A program made the translations under genes and the position numbers. This document shows positions 27,068-35,079 of a stretch of 64,000 bases of DNA, piece after piece. The first letter of the stretch is position 1, and each line of letters starts with the position of its first letter. Source of the DNA: Bosea sp. 685 (GTDB lineage: Bacteria > Pseudomonadota > Alphaproteobacteria > Rhizobiales > Beijerinckiaceae). Location: positions 5,821,001-5,885,000 of the forward strand of contig NZ_CP134779.1 in NCBI RefSeq assembly GCF_031884435.1, given 5' to 3'. The notes under the pieces are model-generated. The model had not been told where the DNA came from. It worked only from the letters and a program-made list of their open reading frames with translations, and ran no database searches.

Positions 27068-28594
27068 TCAGGAGAACGACGTCTCTTCCATCGAATAGGC
27101 CGAGAAGAAGTTCGTGCTGCCCGGATAGCTCTTGAAGCCGGTCACGCCCTTGACCATGCCATAGCCCTGCGAGCGCCAGGCAAGACCGACGAGGGGCGCC
27201 TGTTGGAGGGCGACCTTGGTCAGTTCGGCATAGATCGCCTTGCGCTTGGCGGGATCGAATTCCGAGCGGCCCTTGACGAAGAGGGCGTGGATTTCGGGCG
27301 TCGGCATCTGCCAGCTACGGGCCATATTGGCCGGCAGTTCGCCGTCGATCAGCGGCGCGAGGCCGTCGGGGTCGTTATTGTCGGCGGTTGTGCCCTGGAT
27401 CATGAACTCATAGCGGCCCTTGCCGGCAGCATCGACGCGCCCTGCCCAGTCGGGCAGGTTGAGCTTCACCTCGATGCCGATCTCGCCGAGATGAGCCTGC
27501 ACCACCTCGGCGGTAGATTTGTGCATCCCGTATTGCGCTGTCGAGAGCAGCGTACAGGAGAAGCCCTTGGGCACCCCCGCTTCGGCCAGCAGCTTCTTCG
27601 CCTTCTCGGGATCGTAATTCCAGAACTCCGAGAGCGCCTTGTCGAAATAGGGGCTCCCGGGCGATATCGGGATGCTTTCCAGCTTGCTGCCTCGACCGAA
27701 GAAGGCCGCCTGCACGATCTCCTCACGGCGTACGGCATGGGCAACCGCCTGGCGCAAGCGGACATCCTTGAACGGCCCGCTGCCGCCATTGAAGTTGATG
27801 CCCATGAAGGGGCCGTCGGCGGCAACCAGGGTCAGGCGCGGATCCTTCTCGATCACGCCCATATGCTGCCAGGGCACATATTCGATCAGGTCGATATCGC
27901 CGGCCTGCAGCGCCGCGACCCGCAGGTTCTCATCGGCGTAGGCCGTCAGCTTGACGCCGGCGAGCTTGGGCAGGCCCGGCTTGTAGTATTTGTCGAACTT
28001 GGCGACCTCGATCGAGACGCCGCGTTCCTGATCCTTGAGCGTGAACGGTCCGGCGCCGACGCCCAGACCGGCCCGGCCCTCGATCGAGTCCTTGGCGATG
28101 ATCGGCATATGCGGGCTCGCCAGCCAGATCGGCAGCGTGGCGGTGGGCTCCTTCATGACGATGCGCACGGTGCGCTGATCGGGGGTCTCGATGCGCTCGA
28201 CGCCGCCGAACTCGGCTTTGAGGAAGGCTGTCGAGGTTGGCGCCGCGACCTGCTCCAGCGTCCACTTCACATCCTCGGCCGTGACCGGCTTGCCGTTGTG
28301 GAAGGTGGCCTCGCGCAATTTGAAGAGCCAGCCGGTCGGTCCGTCCTGCGTCCAGGATTCCGCGAGCTCGGGCCTGGCCTCGCCATTCTCGTCGAAGCCG
28401 GTCAGGCCGCGGAAGATCAAGAGCTTGACCGTCAATGCGGCAGTGCCGGTATGGACCCAGGGCTGCATGCTCGGCGGGAAGCTCGACAGGCCGAAGCGCA
28501 GCACTTTCCCCGAAGCTTGCGCAAAGGCGGAACCTCGAACCAGCGGCAGGCTCGCCCCGGCGGCAAGGAGGGCACGGCGCGAAATCATCGTCAT
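27068..28594 (-). CDS. ABC solute-binding protein family 5 (Dpp/Opp type), orphan
   Basis: Periplasmic receptor for peptides or opine-like compounds, 508 aa. A Tat-like leader (ISRRALLAAGASLPLV) ends SAFAQA. The ATG at 28594 is preceded by AAAGGGGATT. Family-5 blocks are present (PELAESW, FKLREATFHNGKPVTAEDV, VRLRQAVAHAVRREEI). No permease gene adjoins it on this strand. An operator matching the one before the frlB-like operon lies 40 nt upstream, so it most likely feeds the co-regulated importer at 33237-36890. Confidence 0.9.
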   Translation of the reverse strand: MTMISRRALLAAGASLPLVRGSAFAQASGKVLRFGLSSFPPSMQPWVHTGTAALTVKLLIFRGLTGFDENGEARPELAESWTQDGPTGWLFKLREATFHNGKPVTAEDVKWTLEQVAAPTSTAFLKAEFGGVERIETPDQRTVRIVMKEPTATLPIWLASPHMPIIAKDSIEGRAGLGVGAGPFTLKDQERGVSIEVAKFDKYYKPGLPKLAGVKLTAYADENLRVAALQAGDIDLIEYVPWQHMGVIEKDPRLTLVAADGPFMGINFNGGSGPFKDVRLRQAVAHAVRREEIVQAAFFGRGSKLESIPISPGSPYFDKALSEFWNYDPEKAKKLLAEAGVPKGFSCTLLSTAQYGMHKSTAEVVQAHLGEIGIEVKLNLPDWAGRVDAAGKGRYEFMIQGTTADNNDPDGLAPLIDGELPANMARSWQMPTPEIHALFVKGRSEFDPAKRKAIYAELTKVALQQAPLVGLAWRSQGYGMVKGVTGFKSYPGSTNFFSAYSMEETSFS

Positions 28595-28634
28595 CGGAAA
28601 TCCCCTTTTTTTATCAGCCTGAAGCCAGCATGGA

Positions 28635-28648
28635 TTGGTGTATACCAA
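28635..28648. promoter_or_regulatory. Operator site 2
   Basis: TTGGTGTATACCAA, an almost perfect palindrome, in front of the minus-strand binding-protein gene that starts at 28594. A TTGACA hexamer (minus strand, 28651-28656) lies 2 nt upstream, so a bound repressor would cover the core promoter. It matches sites at 24530-24543 and 28940-28953. Confidence 0.72.
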
Positions 28649-28917
28649 ACTGTCAATTGCGGCCCTCGACTGGCGCAGCGCGCCGTGCATCGGGCGTGCC
28701 ATTGCATCACGGCGATCGACCGGAGCCGAAAACCGCAGGCAGCCTATTCTTCTCCGTCATGGATGCCATCACGAAATAATCGGCTGAGCCAACCACGCCG
28801 CGGAGAAAGCTGTTTTCGAGCGGTTCGGCTTCACGGACCACCAAACACGAGCCGCCACAGGCGAAAATGGTCCAACCGAACACGACTCGGCGCCGCCTGG
28901 CCTCGCGCTTGATCGTC

Positions 28918-28953
28918 TTGACAGCAGTCAAAGGCTTGAATGGTATACACCAA
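28918..28953 (+). promoter_or_regulatory. Promoter with operator site 3 for the RidA operon
   Basis: TTGACA at 28918-28923, a 17-nt spacer, then TGGTAT at 28941-28946. The palindrome ATGGTATACACCAA at 28940-28953 covers the predicted -10. It is identical to site 2 read on the other strand, apart from one end base. It lies 87 nt before the GTG start of the RidA-like gene. The layout points to repression of the operon from 29041 onward. Confidence 0.7.
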
Positions 28954-29040
28954 GCCGCTCCTCCCGAGCCGGCCAATCGATCGCCGGCCGCATGACGAAA
29001 CCCGTCGAGCCCGGCGCACCATGCCTGAAGGAGGCCTCCC

Positions 29041-29469
29041 GTGAGCGAGATCATCAAAGTCAAATCCGGCAGCAAATATGAGGATTTGAACAGCTACTCG
29101 CGGGTCGTCGTCGCCGGCGACATGATCTTCGTCTCCAACACCGCCGGCCGCAACTACAAGACCCGCGCCATCGCCAGCGATGCCAAGGGCCAGGCCGAGC
29201 AGGCCTTCAGCAATATCGAAGGCGCGCTCGCCGCGGTGGACGCCTCATTGAAGGATGTCGTCGCGATCAAGGTCTTCGTGCCCGACATCGCCGATATGGA
29301 AGAGGTCAACGAGGTCGTCGGGCGCAAGTTCAGGGGCATCGACCCCGCCAACACCACGACCTGCACGCCGCTCGGCCAGCCCGAGCTCAAGGTCGAGTTC
29401 GAGGTCACCGCCTATAAGCGCCGCAAGCCCGACGAGGCCGAAAAGCGCATCAGCGTCGACCTCTCCTGA
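29041..29469 (+). CDS. RidA family protein
   Basis: Small trimeric YjgF/RidA-fold protein, 142 aa, starting at a GTG behind a GGAGG site. RidA enzymes hydrolyse reactive imines and enamines made by amino-acid or amine oxidation. That suits its position 11 nt before a flavin amine oxidoreductase gene. By my alignment the Arg that RidA uses for imine deamination is replaced (TPLGQPELKVEFE where RidA has ARLP). It may therefore belong to one of the Rid subgroups lacking that residue. It leads an operator-controlled operon reaching to 36890. Confidence 0.87.
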   Translation: MSEIIKVKSGSKYEDLNSYSRVVVAGDMIFVSNTAGRNYKTRAIASDAKGQAEQAFSNIEGALAAVDASLKDVVAIKVFVPDIADMEEVNEVVGRKFRGIDPANTTTCTPLGQPELKVEFEVTAYKRRKPDEAEKRISVDLS

Positions 29470-29480
29470 GGTTCGGCCCG

Positions 29481-30638
29481 ATGCCTGACGTCGTCATCGT
29501 CGGAGGCGGGATCAGCGGCGCGGCGGCGGCCTATGAGATCGCTCGCGCCGGCCATTCCGTGACGCTGTTCGAGGCGCGCAACCTTGCGGCGATGGCCTCG
29601 GGCTGGACGCTTGGCGGGGTCAGGCAGTCGGGTCGCGACCCCGCCGAACTACCGCTGGCGAAGGCTGCGGTCACACGCTGGAGCGGGCTCGATGAAGAGC
29701 TTGGGGCCGCGACCGGCTATCGCCGGCGCGGCAATCTGCGCCTGGCGCGGACGGAAGCGGAAGTCGAGGTGATCCGCGAGCTTGTCGTCCAGCAACGCGG
29801 GCTTGGGCTCGAGATCGACTATCTGCCGGACAATGCCGCGATCCGGGCGATCGCGCCGGCAATTGCGCCATCGGTCCTCGCCGCCTCCTTCTGCCCGGGC
29901 GACGGCCATGCCGACCCGATTCCGGCGGTGCAGGCCTTTGCCGCCGCTGCCGCGCGCCATGGCGCGGTGATCCGTGACGGCGTCGGCGTGCGGGCGCTGA
30001 TCCGCTCCGGCGATACGATCACCGGCGTCGAGACGAATGCTGGCGAGATCGTCTCCGCTGGACGCGTCATCCTGGCGACAGGCATCCATGCGCCCGAACT
30101 GTTGCGGCCGCTCGGGCTCGACCTGCCCCTGCGGATCAGGCTGGTCTGCGTGCTGCAGAGCGCGCCGCTACCGCCCCTGTTCGAGCAGGTTTTCGGCGTC
30201 GCCAATGCCGATGCCGCCGGCCGGCAGGAGATCGACGGGCGCCTGCGCGTCACCACCGGCATCGGCGACTGGCCGCATGAGCCCGGCTCCTGGAGCCCTG
30301 ACAATCTTGCGCCGCGCGCAGCCGATATCGCCACCCTGATCGATCGGGTGACGCAGGTTCTACCAGTTATGGCGGATGCCGGCGTCTCGCGGATCTGGGG
30401 CGGGCTGATCGATCTCACGCCCGACGCGCTCCCAGCGATCGACGCCCATACCGGGATCGACGGGCTGGTCGTCGCAGCGGGCTTCTCCGGGCATGGTTTC
30501 GGCATCGGCCCGATCACCGGCGAGATCCTTGCCGATCTTGCGTTGATGCGGCAGCCGCGTTTCGATCTCAGCCCCTTCAGGCTGGGCCGCTTCGCCGGCT
30601 CCACCGCCCCGGATTCCGTGCTGACCTTGCACGGCTAG
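29481..30638 (+). CDS. FAD-dependent amine/amino-acid oxidoreductase, DAO family
   Basis: Flavoprotein with the FAD motif GGGISG at 8-13 and the later ASGWTLGGVRQSGRDPAELP and GFSGHGFGIGP elements, 385 aa. It follows the RidA-like gene by 11 nt, the common pairing in which a flavin enzyme makes an imine and the Rid protein removes it. Members include D-amino-acid dehydrogenases and fructosyl-amine or opine oxidases. Given the neighbouring deglycase and kinase, fructosyl-amine oxidation is one candidate activity. Substrate not shown by sequence. Confidence 0.87.
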   Translation: MPDVVIVGGGISGAAAAYEIARAGHSVTLFEARNLAAMASGWTLGGVRQSGRDPAELPLAKAAVTRWSGLDEELGAATGYRRRGNLRLARTEAEVEVIRELVVQQRGLGLEIDYLPDNAAIRAIAPAIAPSVLAASFCPGDGHADPIPAVQAFAAAAARHGAVIRDGVGVRALIRSGDTITGVETNAGEIVSAGRVILATGIHAPELLRPLGLDLPLRIRLVCVLQSAPLPPLFEQVFGVANADAAGRQEIDGRLRVTTGIGDWPHEPGSWSPDNLAPRAADIATLIDRVTQVLPVMADAGVSRIWGGLIDLTPDALPAIDAHTGIDGLVVAAGFSGHGFGIGPITGEILADLALMRQPRFDLSPFRLGRFAGSTAPDSVLTLHG

Positions 30639-30649
30639 AGGACTGTCCG

Positions 30650-31363
30650 ATGCTTGCCCCCACCGAACGCGTGATCCTGATCTCCGGCGCCAATCGTGGC
30701 ATCGGCCGCGCCGTCGCGCAGGCGCTGTATGAGCAAGGCTATGCCTTGAGCCTGGGCGGGCGCGATCTCGCTTCGCTCAAGGCGATGAGCGTCGATTGGG
30801 ATGAAACCCGCATCCATATCGCGCGCTATGACGCGCAGGATTGGGCGACGCATCGGGCCTGGACGGATGCGGCGGTTGCGCGCTTCGGCCGGATCGACGG
30901 GCTCGTCAACAATGCCGGCATGCACAGCACTATTACCTTGCGCGCGCCCGACGAGGCCGTGCTCGACGCGATCTGGGCCGTGAACTGCAAGGGGCCGCTC
31001 AGCCTGATCCATTGCGCGCTGCCGCATCTGGAAGCGAGCGGGGCCGGGCGCATCATCAACATCGCCTCGATGTCGGGCAAGCGCGTGCGCAACGATGCCG
31101 TCGCCTACAACATGACCAAGCATGCGATGGTGGCGCTGACCCATGCGGCGCGCCGGATCTCCTGGGACAAGGGCGTGCGGGCAACCGCGCTCTGCCCCTC
31201 CTTCGTACCCACCGACATGACGGCCGCGAGCAATGCGATGAACCGCCAGGACATGACGCAACCGGGCGATCTCGCGCAATTGGTTGCTACTGTCCTCGCT
31301 CTGCCTAACAATGCATCAGTCGCAGAGTTGCTGGTGAATTGCCGGCTGGAGGATACGCTTTAG
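30650..31363 (+). CDS. SDR family oxidoreductase
   Basis: Classical short-chain dehydrogenase of 237 aa with cofactor motif GANRGIG at 13-19, NNAG at 87-90, Ser140, and YNMTK giving Tyr153 and Lys157. It starts 11 nt after the flavoprotein gene and belongs to the same operon. It could reduce or oxidise the carbonyl released by amine oxidation. It is not closely similar to the SDR at 18068 by eye. Confidence 0.9.
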   Translation: MLAPTERVILISGANRGIGRAVAQALYEQGYALSLGGRDLASLKAMSVDWDETRIHIARYDAQDWATHRAWTDAAVARFGRIDGLVNNAGMHSTITLRAPDEAVLDAIWAVNCKGPLSLIHCALPHLEASGAGRIINIASMSGKRVRNDAVAYNMTKHAMVALTHAARRISWDKGVRATALCPSFVPTDMTAASNAMNRQDMTQPGDLAQLVATVLALPNNASVAELLVNCRLEDTL

Positions 31364-31414
31364 ACGGGTTTGGCCCGAAGATTGCGGACAGGGATCGGCG
31401 AAACCGCCGGACGC

Positions 31415-31448
31415 ATCGAATATCCAAGAAAATCGAATACCCAAGAAA
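31415..31448 (+). repeat. 17-bp tandem duplication upstream of binding-protein gene
   Basis: ATCGAATATCCAAGAAA is followed directly by ATCGAATACCCAAGAAA, one mismatch, period 17, just before the ribosome site of the gene at 31464. It is probably a recent slippage duplication, and it may alter leader spacing. A second 17-bp tandem duplication lies at 34161 in the same operon. Confidence 0.7.
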
Positions 31449-31463
31449 AGCAGGGGAATAACG

Positions 31464-33017
31464 ATGAAAAAAACCGGACTGGTGATCGCCGCCGCGCTCG
31501 CGGGGGCCCTGTTGGGCTCGCCCGCACTGGCTCAGAAGACCGTGCTGACCGTCGGCATGCAAAGCACCGATGCTGGCGTGCTCGATCCGCATCTGAACTC
31601 CGGCACGCCCGGCAAGGCGATGCTGCAATGGATGTTCAACGGCCTGGTCCGGATCAAGCCGGGCGAGCTTTCGCCGGAATTCATGGAACCTGATCTGGCC
31701 GAAAGCTGGACCTCTTCGACCGATGGCAAGGAATGGACCTTCAAGCTGCGCCAGGGCGTGCAGTGTCATCTCGGCTATGGCGAATTCACCTCGGAGGACG
31801 CGGTCTATTCGCTGGCACGCGCCGCCAACAAGGAAACCTCGGCCTTCTCCTCCGACTACGCCGCCTTCGACAAGGTCGAGGCGCCCGACAAATACACGGT
31901 CAAGATCACGCTGAAGCAGGCCATTCCGAGCCTGCTCGGCATCGTCATGAATTACCATGGCGGCAACATGGTCTGTAAGAAAGCCGCCGAGGAGCTGGGC
32001 AAGGAAGGCTTCGCCAAGAAGCCTGTCGGCACCGGCCCGTTCATGTTCCAGGAGTACGTGCCGCAGCAATACGCCAAGCTCGTCGCCAACCCGAACTATT
32101 TCCGCGGCAAACCGAAGCTGACCGAGATCCTCTACCGCTTCATCCCGTCCGATTCCTCGCGCGATCTCGCCTTCCAGTCCGGCGAGCTCGACATGATGCT
32201 AGGCCGGCAGGAACAGGCCTGGGTCGACCGCATGAACGCGCTGCCCGGCGTCAAGGTCGTCGCCATGGGCCCGGCCGAGATGTCGATGCTGCATCTCAAT
32301 ATGAGCCAGCCGCCGCTCGACAACCTCAAGGTCCGCCAAGCCATCGCCTATGCGATCGACCGCAACGCGATCTGGCAGTTCCGCGGCAAGAACATCTCCC
32401 GGCCAGCCGTCTCGGTCGTGCCGTCGGGCTATCTCGGCACCGACGAGAAGGCGCCGCTCTACCCGTTCGATCTCGCCAAGTCGAAGGCGCTGCTGGCCGA
32501 GGCCGGCTTCCCCAACGGCGTCACGGTCAAGGCGATCAACACGACGCTGCCCTCGATGCTGAGCTTTACCGAGGCGACGCAGGCGCTGTTGAAGCGGGCC
32601 GGCATCACGCTGGAGATCCAGCCGGTGGAGCACGCGACCTTCCACCAGCAGATCCGGCAGGACCTGTCGCAGGTGGTGCATTTCCAGGCGGCGCGCTTCC
32701 CCATCGCGGATGTCTATCTCTCGCAGTTCTTCCATTCGCGCGCGATCGTGAAGACGCCGACGGCGGTAACGAACTTCTCGCATTGCAATGTCGCCGATGC
32801 CGAGATCGATGCGGCCCGCTCGGAAACCGACAAGGCCAAGCAGCTCGCGCTCTGGAAGACGGCGCAGGAGAAGATCATCAAGGAAGTCTGCGCGATTCCG
32901 GTCAACGAGATGATGCAGCTCTGGGCCTATAAGGACAGCCTCGACCTCGGCTACGACCTCAAGGCCTCGCTCAACCTCGGCCCGCCGGTGCTCGAGACGA
33001 CGCGCTTCACGAAGTGA
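31464..33017 (+). CDS. ABC solute-binding protein family 5
   Basis: Periplasmic receptor of the Dpp/Opp type, 517 aa, with a Sec signal (MKKTGLVIAAALAGALLGSP ... ALAQ). It has family-5 elements (PDLAESW, FKLRQGVQCHLGYGEFTSED, KVRQAIAYAIDRNAIW). It lies in the operon starting at the RidA-like gene and precedes a permease pair and a double ATPase, so it is the cognate receptor. The gap to the first permease holds a dispersed repeat. The likely cargo is a glycated amino acid, opine or short peptide, inferred from neighbours. Confidence 0.92.
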   Translation: MKKTGLVIAAALAGALLGSPALAQKTVLTVGMQSTDAGVLDPHLNSGTPGKAMLQWMFNGLVRIKPGELSPEFMEPDLAESWTSSTDGKEWTFKLRQGVQCHLGYGEFTSEDAVYSLARAANKETSAFSSDYAAFDKVEAPDKYTVKITLKQAIPSLLGIVMNYHGGNMVCKKAAEELGKEGFAKKPVGTGPFMFQEYVPQQYAKLVANPNYFRGKPKLTEILYRFIPSDSSRDLAFQSGELDMMLGRQEQAWVDRMNALPGVKVVAMGPAEMSMLHLNMSQPPLDNLKVRQAIAYAIDRNAIWQFRGKNISRPAVSVVPSGYLGTDEKAPLYPFDLAKSKALLAEAGFPNGVTVKAINTTLPSMLSFTEATQALLKRAGITLEIQPVEHATFHQQIRQDLSQVVHFQAARFPIADVYLSQFFHSRAIVKTPTAVTNFSHCNVADAEIDAARSETDKAKQLALWKTAQEKIIKEVCAIPVNEMMQLWAYKDSLDLGYDLKASLNLGPPVLETTRFTK

Positions 33018-33029
33018 GATGAACCACCG

Positions 33030-33168
33030 CCGTCATCCCGGACAAGCCGCGTAGCGGCGCCGATCCGGGATCCATGCCTGAGCCGTTCCGGCATGGATCC
33101 CGGGTCTCCGCGGAGTTTATCCTTGGGCCGATCGAAGATCGGACCCGAGGGCTCCGCCCGGGATGACG
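33030..33168 (-). repeat. Dispersed CCGTCATCCCGG-type repeat, copy 2
   Basis: Reverse-complement match to the element at 13213-13353 over about 140 bp, including TCCGATCTTCGATCGGCCCA, the TTATCC block and the CATGCC palindrome. It lies between the binding-protein gene and the first permease gene of one operon. Reading it in the permease frame gives a spurious N-terminal extension. Confidence 0.78.
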
Positions 33169-33236
33169 CGGGTACTGGAATTGGCTTCGACGCAGCGGGT
33201 AGCCGCTGCGGGCCCCTCCTCCAACATGGCGGCATC

Positions 33237-34175
33237 ATGGGCGCCTTTCTCGTCAAACGGCTCGGCTTTGCGGTCGTCACGCTCTGGGCCGTGCTTTCCC
33301 TCGTCTTCGTCGTGGTGCGGATCGTGCCGGGCGACCCGGCGCAGGTCATCCTCGGAGACCAGGCCGACGCCACCGCGATCGCGGCGATGCGGACACGGCT
33401 CGGTCTCGACGCACCGCTCATCGAGCAATACTGGACCTTCCTCACCGGTGCGATCCGGGGTGACTGGGGCGTCTCGCTCGTCACCGGCCGGCCGGTGATC
33501 CAGGAGATCCTCTCCGTCCTGCCCTGGACGCTGGAGCTGACCGTGGTCTCGATGCTGATCGGTGTCGCCATCGGCGTGCCGCTCGGTGTCTGGGCCGCGA
33601 TCAACCGCAACCGCATGCCCGATTATGTGACGCGCATCGCCTCGCTGCTCGGCTTGTCCTTCCCGCCCTTCGTCTCGGCCATCATCCTGCTGATCCTGTT
33701 TGCGATCATGCTGCGCTGGTTCCCGGTGATCAGCGCCCGCTCCGGCTCGGCCTCCGCCTGGTTCCAGTCGATGGCGCTGCCGGCGCTCAATCTCGGACTG
33801 ATCATGGCGGCCTACATCACCCGCGTGGCACGCTCGGCGATGCTCGAGGTGATGCAGGAGGATTATGTGCGCAGCGCGCGGGCCAAGGGCGTGCCCTGGC
33901 GTGTCGTCGTCTGGCGGCATGCGCTGCGCAACGCATTGATCCCCGTCATCACCGTCGTCGGCCTGTATCTCGGCATCCTGATCGGCAATTCGGTGCTGAC
34001 CGAGATCGTCTTCAACCGGCCGGGCCTGGGCAAGCTCATCGTCGGCGCGCTGAACCAGCGCGACTACACCATGCTGCAGGGCATGATGGTGATCTACACG
34101 CTGATCGTCGTGTTGGTGAACATCGCCACCGACCTGACCTATGCCTTCGTCGATCCGAGAGTGAAGCTGTCATGA
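33237..34175 (+). CDS. ABC transporter permease (DppB type)
   Basis: Inner-membrane subunit of a peptide-type importer, 312 aa. The ATG at 33237 is chosen because the protein then begins MGAFLVKRLGFAVVTLWAVL, the standard DppB start. A longer frame from 33093 runs through the dispersed repeat and is unlikely. The EAA loop is DYVRSARAKGVPWRVV, and the tail NIATDLTYAFVDPRVKLS is typical. It pairs with the permease at 34189 and the double ATPase at 35076. Confidence 0.93.
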   Translation: MGAFLVKRLGFAVVTLWAVLSLVFVVVRIVPGDPAQVILGDQADATAIAAMRTRLGLDAPLIEQYWTFLTGAIRGDWGVSLVTGRPVIQEILSVLPWTLELTVVSMLIGVAIGVPLGVWAAINRNRMPDYVTRIASLLGLSFPPFVSAIILLILFAIMLRWFPVISARSGSASAWFQSMALPALNLGLIMAAYITRVARSAMLEVMQEDYVRSARAKGVPWRVVVWRHALRNALIPVITVVGLYLGILIGNSVLTEIVFNRPGLGKLIVGALNQRDYTMLQGMMVIYTLIVVLVNIATDLTYAFVDPRVKLS

Positions 34176-34194
34176 GGGTGAAGTTGTCATGAGC
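34161..34194 (+). repeat. 17-bp tandem duplication across a stop/start junction
   Basis: GTGAAGCTGTCATGAGG at 34161-34177 is repeated as GTGAAGTTGTCATGAGC at 34178-34194. The first unit holds the TGA stop of the first permease gene and the second holds the ATG of the next. Removing one unit would restore a simple ATGA stop/start overlap. Confidence 0.7.
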
Positions 34195-35079
34195 GCCTCG
34201 GTCCATGATGCCGGTCAGGCCGCCCCGCCGCGGCTGCGCTGGCTCGCCGCCACGCTCAGTGCCTTCAACGCCAACAAGACCTCCTGGGTCGGCCTCGTCA
34301 TCGTCGTCGCGGTGATCCTGGCCGCAGTGCTCGCGCCCATCATCGCCCCGCATGACCCGCTGGAGCAGAACATCCTGTCGCGGCTGCAGCCGCCGCATGA
34401 CGACTACTATCTCGGCACCGATTATTTCGGCCGCGACATCCTCTCCCGCCTGCTTTACGGCGCGCGGATCTCGCTCGTCATCGGCGTCGCCTCGACCGTG
34501 ATCGCTCTGGTGCTGGGGTCGCTGATCGGCATCCTGGCTGGCTGGTATGGCGGCAAATTCGATGTCGTCGTGATGCAGGCGATGGACATCCTGCTCGCCT
34601 TCCCCTCGCTCATCCTCGGCCTGATCCTGGTCGCCATGCTCGGTCCCTCGATGGAGAACATCACCATCGCGATCGCGCTGACCTCGATCCCCTCCTTCGC
34701 CCGCATCGCACGCGCGCCGACGATTTCGGTGAAGGAGCGCGACTATATCGAGGCCGGACGAGCGCTTGCCTTCTCCGACGCCCGGATCATGGCAGGCCAT
34801 ATCCTGCCCAACATCTTCCCGGAAATCCTGGTGATGGGCTCGCTCTGGCTCGCCAACGCGATCCGCACCGAGGCCTCGCTCGCCTTCATCGGGCTCGGCG
34901 TCAAGCCGCCGACCGCGACCTGGGGCGGCATGATCCGCGAGGGTTTCGAGAACATCCTCGACAGCTACTGGCTCGTGCTGGCGCCGAGTCTGGCCATCCT
35001 GATCATCGTCTTCGCCCTCAACATCCTCGGCGACGGTCTGCGCGACGCCATCGACCCCAAGCTGAAGGGCGAACGATGA
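34189..35079 (+). CDS. ABC transporter permease (DppC type)
   Basis: Second permease of the importer, 296 aa, with an N-terminal cytoplasmic tail, then HDPLEQNIL and [20 protein letters not shown], the DppC signature. The EAA loop is [16 protein letters not shown]. Its stop overlaps the ATPase start (ATGA). A 17-bp duplication at the upstream junction has probably separated an originally overlapping stop and start. Confidence 0.93.
   Translation: MSASVHDAGQAAPPRLRWLAATLSAFNANKTSWVGLVIVVAVILAAVLAPIIAPHDPLEQNILSRLQPPHDDYYLGTDYFGRDILSRLLYGARISLVIGVASTVIALVLGSLIGILAGWYGGKFDVVVMQAMDILLAFPSLILGLILVAMLGPSMENITIAIALTSIPSFARIARAPTISVKERDYIEAGRALAFSDARIMAGHILPNIFPEILVMGSLWLANAIRTEASLAFIGLGVKPPTATWGGMIREGFENILDSYWLVLAPSLAILIIVFALNILGDGLRDAIDPKLKGER

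Noticed and set aside
33093..33236. N-terminal extension of the DppB permease
   Set aside because: This part reads through the dispersed repeat at 33030-33168 and is not permease-like.
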